Shown here in pieces: positions 15,218 to 21,772 of a stretch of DNA of 21,772 bases. Each line of letters opens with the position of its first letter. Position 1 is the first letter of the stretch. The stretch is from Gammaproteobacteria bacterium (GTDB taxonomy: Bacteria > Pseudomonadota > Gammaproteobacteria > Chromatiales > Chromatiaceae). The notes under the pieces are model-generated. The model was not told the DNA's origin and made no database searches. It saw only the letters and a program-made list of their open reading frames with translations. Both the position numbers and the translations under genes were made by a program. The stretch spans positions 1-21,772 of the forward strand of contig JABDQZ010000294.1 of assembly GCA_013041975.1 (NCBI GenBank), written 5' to 3'.

Positions 15218-15967
15218 TTAGTGTATGTCTTTCCAGTATTCTTTCTTCAGCATGTACGCCAGAATAAATAGAATGACCAAAAAGCCCATCACCCACATAC
15301 CCAGACGCTGACGCTCCAGCTTCATAGGCTCAGCAGCCCAAACCATAAAGTTAGTCAGGTCACGGGTCATGCCATCATATTCTTCTGGAGTCATTGAGCC
15401 GGCCTTTACCAGCTCAAAGCCTTCAAAGACTTTATGCTCATTGCCATCAGCATCGGTTTCAACCTTGAAATTGGCTTTCTGTAAACCCTGTAACTCAACC
15501 AGCACATGTGGCATACCAACATCAGGGAATACAAGGTTGTTTACACCGGATGGTTTGGAGTCATCCAGGTAGAAGCTTTTGAGGTAAGTGTAGATCCAGT
15601 CACCACTGTGTCTGACGCGGGCAGTCAGGGTCAGGTCAGGTACCGCGGTACCAAACCAGCGAGCTGCATCATCAGGGTTAATGGCGCTTATCATCTGACT
15701 ACCAATTTTCTTGTTCTCGGTGAACATCAAGTTATCTTTAACTTCCTGTTCAGTCAGGCCAGCAGCTTCAGCCACTTTCTCGTATCTAACATACTGAGCC
15801 GAATGACAGCCCATACAGTAGTTAACGAAATACTTGGCACCACGCTGCAGAGATTCCTGATCTGAAAGATCATTGTCCGCTGCCAGCAGTGGCACACCAG
15901 GACCACCAGCGGCCATGCCCAGGGCAGGCAGAACAGAAAGCAAAACAATAGCGATTAATTTTTTCAT
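15218..15967 (-). CDS. petC: Cytochrome c1 subunit of the cytochrome bc1 complex
   Basis: A 249-residue periplasmic, membrane-anchored haem protein. A signal peptide runs about 1-20 (MKKLIAIVLLSVLPALGMAA). The haem c attachment motif is CMGCH at 51-55, followed by SAQYVRYEKVAE as usual for c1. The C-terminal anchor is about 223-240 (MWVMGFLVILFILAYML), ending KKEYWKDIH. It accepts electrons from the Rieske protein and passes them to soluble or membrane cytochromes. Its ATG overlaps the petB stop by 4 bases, and it is the last gene of petA-petB-petC. The next stretch carries a strong terminator. Confidence 0.97.
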   Translation of the reverse strand: MKKLIAIVLLSVLPALGMAAGGPGVPLLAADNDLSDQESLQRGAKYFVNYCMGCHSAQYVRYEKVAEAAGLTEQEVKDNLMFTENKKIGSQMISAINPDDAARWFGTAVPDLTLTARVRHSGDWIYTYLKSFYLDDSKPSGVNNLVFPDVGMPHVLVELQGLQKANFKVETDADGNEHKVFEGFELVKAGSMTPEEYDGMTRDLTNFMVWAAEPMKLERQRLGMWVMGFLVILFILAYMLKKEYWKDIH

Positions 15968-17193
15968 CCTGTTACCCTCTCTGGTTCTGGTTTCGTTTTG
16001 TCAATCTTGCTGTACCAGGGCATCAGCAGGAAGAAAGCGAAGTAAAGAGCTGTGAATATCTGCGCCATCAGCGTCAGAATCGGTGACGACGGTTTCATAC
16101 CAAGCCAGGCCAGAACTACGAAAGTAACTGCAAAGATCGCCAGAGCCGCTTTAAAGATTGGACCTTTGTAGCGGATGGATTTCACAGGACTCTTGTCCAG
16201 CCATGGCAGGAAGAACATGACGATAATCGCAGCAAACATCACCACAACACCCGGGAACTGTGAACCAAACATTGGAGGCACGGCACGCAGCATTGCGTAG
16301 AATGGTGTGAAATACCAGACAGGTGCAATGTGATCGGGTGTTTTCAACGGATTTGCCGGCTCAAAGTTTGGCGCTTCGAGGAACAGTCCGAAGAAATCAG
16401 GCGCAAAGAACACAATGCCGAGGAAGATAATCAGGAATCCAACAACACCTGCAATATCTTTTACTGAATAGTAAGGATGGAAAGGAATACCATCTTTTGG
16501 AATACCGTTCTCGTCCTTGTTCTTCTTGATTTCGATGCCGTCAGGGTTGTTTGAACCAACCTTGTGCAAAGCAACGATATGCAGGAACACCAGGCCTACC
16601 AGTACAAATGGCAGCAGGAAGTGAAATGCAAAGAAGCGGTTCAGGGTTGCATCAGAGATAACGTAGTCACCACGAATCCAGATAGATAATTCCTCACCAA
16701 CGAATGGTACGGCAGCAAACAGGTTAACAATTACCTGGGCCCCCCAGAATGACATCTGACCCCATGGCAGCAGGTAACCCATAAAGGCTGTTGCCATCAT
16801 GGCAAGGTAAATAATTACACCAATAATCCACAGTAACTCACGTGGTTTCTGGTACGAACCGTACATCAGACCACGGAACATATGTAGATAAATCACCGCA
16901 AAGAAGGCAGATGCGCCGGTTGAATGTAGATAACGAAGTAACCAGCCCCAGTCAACATCACGCATGATGTATTCAACTGAAGAAAATGCCAGGCCCGCAT
17001 CCGGCTTGTAGTGCATAGCCAGCCAGATACCGGTAACAATCTGGTTTACCAGCACCAGTATTGCCAGCGAACCCATGAAATACCAAAAATTGAAGTTTTT
17101 CGGTGCGTAATATTCAGCCAGATGTTCATTCCAGACTTTAGTCAGTGGAAAACGGTCATCAATCCAGCCAAGGAAAGTTTGCTTTTCGCTCAT
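15964..17193 (-). CDS. petB: Cytochrome b subunit of the cytochrome bc1 complex
   Basis: A 409-residue integral membrane protein with eight expected helices. The two b haems are ligated by the pairs His90/His191 and His104/His205, in the spacing of the family. The quinol-site motif reads PVWYFTP (the PEWY equivalent), as in many beta- and gammaproteobacterial bc1 complexes. The full length includes the C-terminal helices of the fused cytochrome b/subunit IV form. It oxidises ubiquinol and contributes to the proton gradient. It overlaps petA by one base (TGATG) and petC by four, so the three subunits are translationally coupled. Confidence 0.97.
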   Translation of the reverse strand: MSEKQTFLGWIDDRFPLTKVWNEHLAEYYAPKNFNFWYFMGSLAILVLVNQIVTGIWLAMHYKPDAGLAFSSVEYIMRDVDWGWLLRYLHSTGASAFFAVIYLHMFRGLMYGSYQKPRELLWIIGVIIYLAMMATAFMGYLLPWGQMSFWGAQVIVNLFAAVPFVGEELSIWIRGDYVISDATLNRFFAFHFLLPFVLVGLVFLHIVALHKVGSNNPDGIEIKKNKDENGIPKDGIPFHPYYSVKDIAGVVGFLIIFLGIVFFAPDFFGLFLEAPNFEPANPLKTPDHIAPVWYFTPFYAMLRAVPPMFGSQFPGVVVMFAAIIVMFFLPWLDKSPVKSIRYKGPIFKAALAIFAVTFVVLAWLGMKPSSPILTLMAQIFTALYFAFFLLMPWYSKIDKTKPEPERVTG

Positions 17194-17786
17194 CAGGAAG
17201 CACCCCCATCAACACCAATCAGGATCTGTGTATCTGAAACATACTGGTGTGGTGGTACAACCAGGTTAGTTGGTGCAGGTACACCAGAGAAAACACGGCC
17301 TGCCAGGTCAAAAGTAGAACCATGACATGGACAGAAGAAACCACCTTTCCACTCTGGACCCAGGTCTGCCGGAGCAACATCAGGACGATAAGTCGGAGAG
17401 CAACCCAGATGGGTACAGATACCAACAGCGACCATGTATTCCGGCTTGATAGAACGAACATCGTTCTTGCAGTATTCAGGTTGCTGAGGAACGTCAGAAG
17501 CAGGATCAGCGAGTTTGTCGTTCAAAGAAGCCAGGTCTGCCAGATTTTGCTCGGTTCTGCGAATAACCCAGACTGGTTTACCCCTCCACTTCACACGGAC
17601 AAGCTGTCCCGGTTCGAGTTTACTGATATCCGCTTCAGCAGGAGCACCAGCAGCCTTGGCTCTGGCACTTGGATTCCATGAAGCAAGAAAGGGAACGGCT
17701 GCAAAGCCTGCACCGACAGCTCCGACTGCACTCGTGGCAGTTACGAGCATACGGCGTCTTTTTAGATCAACGCCAGTTGCGCCCAT
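17193..17786 (-). CDS. petA: Ubiquinol-cytochrome c reductase Rieske iron-sulfur subunit
   Basis: A 197-residue protein with an N-terminal twin-arginine signal-anchor (LKRRRMLVTATSAVGAVGAG at about 8-27), which exports the folded Fe-S protein. The [2Fe-2S] ligands lie in CTHLGCSP (Cys124, His126) and CPCHGS (Cys152 or 154 region, His155); Cys129 and Cys154 form the stabilising disulfide of the family. It is the first gene of the bc1 operon, with a promoter about 95-125 bases upstream. Ubiquinol oxidation at cytochrome b passes one electron to this protein, then to cytochrome c1. Confidence 0.97.
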   Translation of the reverse strand: MGATGVDLKRRRMLVTATSAVGAVGAGFAAVPFLASWNPSARAKAAGAPAEADISKLEPGQLVRVKWRGKPVWVIRRTEQNLADLASLNDKLADPASDVPQQPEYCKNDVRSIKPEYMVAVGICTHLGCSPTYRPDVAPADLGPEWKGGFFCPCHGSTFDLAGRVFSGVPAPTNLVVPPHQYVSDTQILIGVDGGAS

Positions 17787-17881
17787 TAGATTGACTCCCG
17801 ATCGTGAAAAAAATTCTGTTTAAGCGGGATGCAAGATCAGCGAATAAGAATATTCTGATTTACACCCATCAAATCAGGGCG

Positions 17882-17910
17882 ATTGTGCTTGATACACCTG
17901 CAAACGTCAA
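17882..17910 (-). promoter_or_regulatory. Sigma70-type promoter of petABC
   Basis: On the minus strand TTGACG (complement of 17905-17910) and CACAAT (complement of 17882-17887) are separated by exactly 17 bases, predicting a start near 17875 and a leader of about 90 bases. A second CTTGACGTT copy lies 13 bases upstream, forming a direct repeat. A CTGATTT/AAATCAG hairpin could form early in the leader. Confidence 0.6.
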
Positions 17911-17986
17911 GGTATAACGTCAAGAATATTAGTAATTAATGAAACAAATTCACCTGGTAAAGCGGATTTGATTGGGAGCAGCTGGC

Positions 17987-18301
17987 TTATTTTTGAGGAG
18001 AATTTTTTTCGAGGATATTTATCGTGTCTTCGAGCATATCAATGACATCCCTGACCGCCTCATCTTCCAAGGCAACCATGTCGTTCACCTCTAGATCAAT
18101 TTCCATATCAGCGTCATCATCCAACATCATTTCCAGTGGAACAGGGTTAATCAGTTCCTGCATGCCCTCGTCTTCATAATTCAAATTTTTTAGCATGATT
18201 CCACGTTTTTTGTCTGACATCGATAGGGCTTCCTGTGGTTTCAGAATTTTTAAATCACCCTGAATATCATCATACAGGGTTGGATATTTCAATGAATTCA
18301 T
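17987..18301 (-). CDS. Small acidic protein of unknown function
   Basis: The reading frame gives 104 residues from ATG 18301, or 77 from ATG 18220. The shorter form has a better ribosome site (AGGA, 10 bases before) and does not overlap its neighbour. The longer form overlaps the end of the Nif3-like gene by 32 bases. I do not recognise a family. The common part is strongly acidic, with about 22 Asp/Glu against about 7 Lys/Arg in 77 residues. Its main stretches are LNYEDEGMQELINPVPLEMM, a DDDADMEIDLEV patch and a final predicted helix VRDVIDMLEDTINILEK. There is no signal peptide or membrane segment. The gene sits between nif3 and petA on the same strand. Confidence 0.6.
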   Translation of the reverse strand: MNSLKYPTLYDDIQGDLKILKPQEALSMSDKKRGIMLKNLNYEDEGMQELINPVPLEMMLDDDADMEIDLEVNDMVALEDEAVRDVIDMLEDTINILEKNSPQK

Positions 18302-19019
18302 GCGTCACACTGAATTTATCCGCCAGCAGGTTACCCAGCGCCTGAATACCATAGCGCTCGGTTGCATGATGCCCGGCAGCAAAGTAGTGAATACCCAGTT
18401 CTCGCGCTGCATGCGTGGTATTTTCTGAAACTTCACCAGAGATGAAAGCCTGCAACCCAAGTTCAGCTGCCTGCTCAATGTATGACTGCGCTGCCCCGGT
18501 ACACCAGCCAATTTTTTTGAACTGTATCGGCCCTCCTGCAATGTGTTGCGGCTCACGCCCAAGCGCCCCTTCGATTAACTGGGTCAGGCCACAGGCAGTT
18601 TCGGCTGCCTCAAGCTCGACCTGCCACAGCAAGCTATCTTCTTCGACTGGTGTTGCATTCTTCCAGCGCAGACGCTTTGCCAGTTGAGCATTGTTTCCAA
18701 CCTGCGGATGCGCATCAAGTGGCAGATGCCAGGCGGCCAGATTAATACCGTTTTCATACAGCGCCTTGATACGACGCCCTTTCATACCGGTTAACGGTTG
18801 TGACTCATTTTTCCAGAAATAGCCGTGGTGCACCAGCAACAGATCAGCCTCTGCCTCGGCAGCCGCCTGTATTGCCGCCTGGCTGGCAGTCACAGCAGAG
18901 ACAATTTTTCCAACACTCGCTTTTACCTCAACCTGCAAACCATTCGGGCAATAATCGTTGAAATTTGCCGTGTTTAAAAATGTATCGGTAAAACTTGTAA
19001 TTTCAGAGACAGTAACCAT
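18270..19019 (-). CDS. Nif3-like dinuclear metal centre protein (YbgI family)
   Basis: A 249-residue protein of the Nif3/YbgI family. Conserved parts are the N-terminal YCPNGLQVE, the metal-ligand segment LLLVHHGYFWK (His64-His65), LPLDAHPQVGNNAQLAKRL, and the C-terminal HYFAAGHHATERYGIQALG. These His, Asp and Glu residues build a dimetal site inside a toroidal hexamer. The enzymatic role is unsettled; YbgI has been linked to GTP cyclohydrolase I type 2 naming and to tRNA or cell-wall effects. It ends EISNPV, the usual end of the family, supporting the stop at 18270. It is divergent from the DegS-like gene and upstream of the small acidic gene. Confidence 0.9.
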   Translation of the reverse strand: MVTVSEITSFTDTFLNTANFNDYCPNGLQVEVKASVGKIVSAVTASQAAIQAAAEAEADLLLVHHGYFWKNESQPLTGMKGRRIKALYENGINLAAWHLPLDAHPQVGNNAQLAKRLRWKNATPVEEDSLLWQVELEAAETACGLTQLIEGALGREPQHIAGGPIQFKKIGWCTGAAQSYIEQAAELGLQAFISGEVSENTTHAARELGIHYFAAGHHATERYGIQALGNLLADKFSVTHEFIEISNPV

Positions 19020-19082
19020 ATTCGAAACTAACTGATAGACTATTAATCATTCTGACGCTCTGCTCATCTTAGGCATATATTC

Positions 19083-20240
19083 ATGAAAATCCAGCGCTTC
19101 CTGTCATTTTTGGCCACTTCTGTTGGAGCAGGTCTTGCCGCTGCATTTGTTATTCTGTTTTTCAGCTCGGGTTTTAACGAAAAACAGGATCTTGAAATTA
19201 CTGAAGCGCCCAGCGTTCCGATGACCAGCCAACAGGGACCTTTTTCCTATGCAGATGCTGTTGCCCGTGCTGCTCCTTCAGTGGTCAATATCTACACCAC
19301 TAAAATCACTACCGAACGTGTCACTCCCTTGTTCAGCGATCCTTTTATGCAGCGTTTTTTCGGTGATTCACTGACTCAGACTCGTAAAAAACAGGAAACC
19401 AGCCTGGGTTCAGGCGTGATCGTCGATGAAAAAGGTTATGTGCTGACCAATCACCATGTCATTGAAGGTGCAACAGAAATACGACTGGTGCTCGCCAGCG
19501 GCCAGACACTTAAAGCCGAGATCATCGGAGTTGACAAAGAAACTGACCTGGCCGTATTGAAAATACTCGACCCTAACCAGAATCTTCCAGCCATCAGTTT
19601 TGCGCGTTCCACACACCTGAAAGTAGGCGATGTTGTTCTGGCTATCGGAAACCCGTTTGGTGTGGGCCAAACGGTTACGCAGGGAATTATCAGTGCTACC
19701 GGTCGCAGCCAGCTGGGCATCAATACCTTCGAAAACTTCATTCAAACCGATGCGGCAATCAACCCTGGTAACTCAGGTGGTGCCTTAATCAATGCTCACG
19801 GCGACATCATTGGCATTAGCACGGCTATCTTTTCAAAAACCGGTGGTTCTCATGGCATAGGCTTTGCCATTCCGGCAGACCTTGCCAGAGGCGTGATGCA
19901 GCAACTGGTGGAAACTGGCCATGTAGTGCGCGGCTGGTTAGGCATCGCAGGGCAGGATATTACCCCTCAACTGGCCGCGGCTTATGCCCTGCAGGAAGAC
20001 CAGGGTGTACTGATTTCAGGCATACTTGAAAATGGCCCGGCTGATCGTGCCGGCCTGGAGCCAGGTGATATTATTACACGTATCGACGACACCGAACTGA
20101 CCTCGGCATTTGAGATTCTGAATGCGGTTGCTACGAAAAAACCCGGCACCCATGTGCAAATTCATGGACGCCGCGGTTCAAGTCCCATTGAACTGACTGC
20201 CGTGATTCAGGAAAGGCCTTCAAATCCGGGATTGCGTTAA
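19083..20240 (+). CDS. Membrane-anchored DegS/AlgW-type serine protease with one PDZ domain
   Basis: A 385-residue HtrA-family protease. Residues 8-29 form an uncleaved-looking membrane anchor. The trypsin-like domain carries the triad His125 (LTNHHVIEG), Asp155 (ETDLAVLK) and Ser231 (NPGNSGGAL). A single PDZ domain follows (about 280-375, QGVLISGILENGPADRAGLEPGDIITRID). One PDZ plus an anchor points to DegS/AlgW, which senses misfolded outer-membrane proteins and starts RseA/MucA cleavage for sigma-E release, rather than the two-PDZ DegP/DegQ. The L3-like loop reads SHGIGFAIP. It is divergent from the Nif3-like gene. No sigma-E or anti-sigma gene is in the window, so the role is by family. 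Confidence 0.9.
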   Translation: MKIQRFLSFLATSVGAGLAAAFVILFFSSGFNEKQDLEITEAPSVPMTSQQGPFSYADAVARAAPSVVNIYTTKITTERVTPLFSDPFMQRFFGDSLTQTRKKQETSLGSGVIVDEKGYVLTNHHVIEGATEIRLVLASGQTLKAEIIGVDKETDLAVLKILDPNQNLPAISFARSTHLKVGDVVLAIGNPFGVGQTVTQGIISATGRSQLGINTFENFIQTDAAINPGNSGGALINAHGDIIGISTAIFSKTGGSHGIGFAIPADLARGVMQQLVETGHVVRGWLGIAGQDITPQLAAAYALQEDQGVLISGILENGPADRAGLEPGDIITRIDDTELTSAFEILNAVATKKPGTHVQIHGRRGSSPIELTAVIQERPSNPGLR

Positions 20241-20244
20241 CCGC

Positions 20245-20273
20245 AATAAAAAGGCCGGAGAGATTCTCCGACC
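20245..20273 (-). terminator. Intrinsic terminator of the 63-residue membrane protein gene (minus strand)
   Basis: On the minus strand GGTCGGAGA and TCTCCGGCC form a 9-bp stem with one G-U pair and a 3-base loop, followed by TTTTTATT. The plus-strand copy has a C/A mismatch and no T-run, so it serves the minus strand mainly. Confidence 0.78.
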
Positions 20274-20304
20274 AGTAACATTTACAAAAACTGGTTGTAT
20301 TTTA

Positions 20305-20496
20305 TTAAAACCAGAAAAAAGCTGCGATAAGCAACATTCCAACCACGAGTGCCTGAACAATAACTTCTGCTTCCATCAAGGGAAAAGCATGTGCTTCATC
20401 GTACTTTCCCCCGCGCGCCATAGAAACGCCGCCAGCAATCAAAATACCCAGAGACACCAGAGTAGCTACTACGATAAAGAATGCAATTCCTGTCAT
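20305..20496 (-). CDS. Small two-helix membrane protein, possibly HIG1-like
   Basis: A 63-residue protein starting MTGIAFFIVVATLVSLG. I chose the ATG at 20496 because AGGAGG stands 7 bases upstream; a further upstream in-frame ATG at 20532 would add a non-hydrophobic leader. Two membrane helices span about 4-25 and 45-62. They are joined by a loop ARGGKYDEAHAFPLMEAE. The loop and second helix (LMEAEVIVQALVVG) resemble the RxRxxxQ region of HIG1/twin-transmembrane proteins, which associate with respiratory complexes, but with Glu in place of Arg. That match is weak. The gene has its own promoter and terminator, so it is monocistronic and likely well expressed. Function unknown. Confidence 0.72.
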   Translation of the reverse strand: MTGIAFFIVVATLVSLGILIAGGVSMARGGKYDEAHAFPLMEAEVIVQALVVGMLLIAAFFWF

Positions 20497-20549
20497 CGGA
20501 AAACCTCCTCTGCAGATAAAGGATAATAACAACGTGTCCTGTATGCTTA

Positions 20550-20578
20550 GGTATAGTAATCCCTAGTGATTTTGTCAA
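20550..20578 (-). promoter_or_regulatory. Sigma70-type promoter of the 63-residue membrane protein gene
   Basis: On the minus strand a perfect TTGACA (complement of 20573-20578) is 17 bases from TATACC (complement of 20550-20555). The predicted start is near 20543. It begins directly after the hisC stop codon, so the gene can be transcribed independently of the his genes. Confidence 0.65.
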
Positions 20579-20581
20579 CTA

Positions 20582-21670
20582 TTATAGAATCTTTGCAAGT
20601 GATGACAGCAACAGCTGGTTTTCTTCTTCGGTTCCAATGGTGATGCGCAGACAGCCTTTGAGCATGGGGGAAGCACCATCCAGCAGTTTGATCAGAATGC
20701 CTTTTTCCTTTAGTTCTTTATGGATGCGTGTTGCCTGTCCGGACACTGTCTTTATGAGGATAAAGTTCGCATCTGAAGGATAGACTTCTAAAGCATCCAT
20801 TTGTGCAAGCCTTGTGTTTACGAGCGTGCGCTGCTGCTTGATCCGGGTGGTCTGATCATCAAAAATCTTGTGATTTTTCATTGCCAGTTCAGCGCTGAGC
20901 TGGGTCAGCGTGTTGATATTGTAAGGCAACCGCAATTTTTCGAATTCATTGAGCCAGTCTCGTGGGCCAGCCAGGTATCCAAGACGCAGACCAGCTAAAC
21001 CCATCTTGGAAACAGTACGCATGACAACCAGGTTGTCGTATTGCCCGAGACGATTCATAAAAGTTTTATCGGTAAACGGAGCGTAGGCCTCATCAATCAC
21101 CACGAGACCGGGAGCCGCTTCAATGATCTTGATAACCTGCTGCTCATCAAACAGGTTACCGGTCGGGTTATTCGGGTAAGCCAGGAAAATGACCGCTGGC
21201 TGGTGCTGATCCATAGCCTGCAGTATCGCAGGTAAATCCAGCGAGAAATCTTCTTGCCGTAGCGGCACACCGATGTATTTCAGACCGCAGAAACTAGCAA
21301 TCATTTTGTACATGACAAAACCGGGATCAACTGAAAGCAGGCTTCGACCGGTACCTGACAGTGCCATGGCTATTATCTGGATAATTTCATCTGAGCCGTT
21401 ACCCAACAGGATTCCCATATCAGCCGGGATATTCATCGCCTGGCGTAACTGTTGTTTGAGCTGATGCCCGGATGGATCCGGATAGCGATTAACGTCCGTA
21501 TGCACGAGCAACTCTTTCCATTGCTGACGTAATTCATCCGGCCAGACGTAGGGATTTTCCATGGCATCGAGTTTGATCATGCCACTGGCATCGGCTACAT
21601 GATAGGCAGACAGGTCTCTTATTGCCTGTCTTATCCAGTGTTGTGCGTCGTTTTTACTGTGGTTTTCCAT
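20582..21670 (-). CDS. hisC: Histidinol-phosphate aminotransferase
   Basis: A 362-residue PLP-dependent aminotransferase (class I fold) that converts imidazole acetol phosphate and glutamate to histidinol phosphate. Visible features are LDAMENPYVWP near 35-44, GNGSDEIIQII (90-100), FLAYPNNPTGNLF (162-174), VIDEAYAPF (191-199), the PLP lysine Lys222 in RTVSKMGLAGLRLGYL, and CLRITIGTEEENQLLL near the end. The start codon directly follows the stop of hisD, indicating an operon hisD-hisC. A closely related aromatic aminotransferase is less likely because of the hisD neighbour. Confidence 0.95.
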   Translation of the reverse strand: MENHSKNDAQHWIRQAIRDLSAYHVADASGMIKLDAMENPYVWPDELRQQWKELLVHTDVNRYPDPSGHQLKQQLRQAMNIPADMGILLGNGSDEIIQIIAMALSGTGRSLLSVDPGFVMYKMIASFCGLKYIGVPLRQEDFSLDLPAILQAMDQHQPAVIFLAYPNNPTGNLFDEQQVIKIIEAAPGLVVIDEAYAPFTDKTFMNRLGQYDNLVVMRTVSKMGLAGLRLGYLAGPRDWLNEFEKLRLPYNINTLTQLSAELAMKNHKIFDDQTTRIKQQRTLVNTRLAQMDALEVYPSDANFILIKTVSGQATRIHKELKEKGILIKLLDGASPMLKGCLRITIGTEEENQLLLSSLAKIL

Positions 21671-21772
21671 TCAATTTTTTAGACGATACTCAGCCGAACG
21701 GGCGTGCGCAGTAAGCCCTTCACCGCGCGCCAGCACAGAAGCCGTCTTACCCAGGGTCTGCGCTCCCTGTTC
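21671..21772 (-). CDS. hisD: C-terminal end of histidinol dehydrogenase (partial)
   Basis: Only the last 33 codons and the TGA stop (21673-21671) are in the window; the rest lies beyond the right edge. The translated end reads TLGKTASVLARGEGLTAHAR then SAEYRLKN. The 'LAxxEGLxAHAxSxxYR' tail is typical of proteobacterial HisD. The stop abuts the hisC ATG with no gap. HisD performs the last two oxidations of histidine synthesis, directly following the pathway step before it by HisC and histidinol phosphatase. Confidence 0.85.
   Translation of the reverse strand, partial: EQGAQTLGKTASVLARGEGLTAHARSAEYRLKN

Noticed and set aside
17247..17681. 144-codon frame antisense to petA
   Set aside because: It is the complement of the Rieske coding sequence, including the metal-ligand codons; no independent support.

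Overview
The window reads as chromosomal DNA of a gammaproteobacterium. The evidence is a tight core: a three-subunit cytochrome bc1 operon (petA-petB-petC) followed by sspA-sspB, a mutY-yggX pair, thiS-thiG-trmB, a single-PDZ DegS/AlgW-type protease, a Nif3-like gene and hisC-hisD. I cannot name a genus. I see no insertion sequence, phage gene, CRISPR array or rRNA.

Left part, 1-8600: an AT-richer, looser region with long intergenic gaps. It begins with the 3' end of a probable autotransporter beta-barrel gene. Then come, on the minus strand, an NlpC/P60 lipoprotein and a two-gene unit of a large MscS-type channel and a cation diffusion facilitator. A 704-base gap holds a promoter, two hairpins and a strong orphan terminator, which together look like a small RNA gene. 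Three signalling genes follow: an EAL phosphodiesterase with a degenerate GGDEF domain (+), an HD-GYP protein lacking the HD histidine (-) and an HDOD protein (-).

Middle, 8720-13400: tRNA-Phe(GAA) with encoded CCA and its own terminator, then mutY-yggX (-). Diverging from mutY is a compact five-gene operon, thiS-thiG-trmB-fetA-fetB (+): thiazole synthesis, tRNA m7G methylation and a FetAB-type ABC exporter, with gaps of 9 bases or less.

Right part, 13400-21772: a small membrane protein (-), a DUF3301-type protein (+), then the minus-strand block sspB-sspA, a strong terminator, and petC-petB-petA with a recognisable sigma70-type promoter upstream of petA. Next are a small acidic unknown protein overlapping the Nif3-like gene, the divergent periplasmic protease, a 63-residue membrane protein with its own promoter and terminator, hisC and the last codons of hisD.

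Most of the window is ordinary housekeeping. The parts most worth a second look are the intergenic RNA candidate at 4405-4525, the CRP-like site and nested inverted repeat at 991-1128, the paired degenerate cyclic-di-GMP proteins, the base-composition change near tRNA-Phe and the separately expressed 63-residue membrane protein. I did not find a convincing new multi-gene system.
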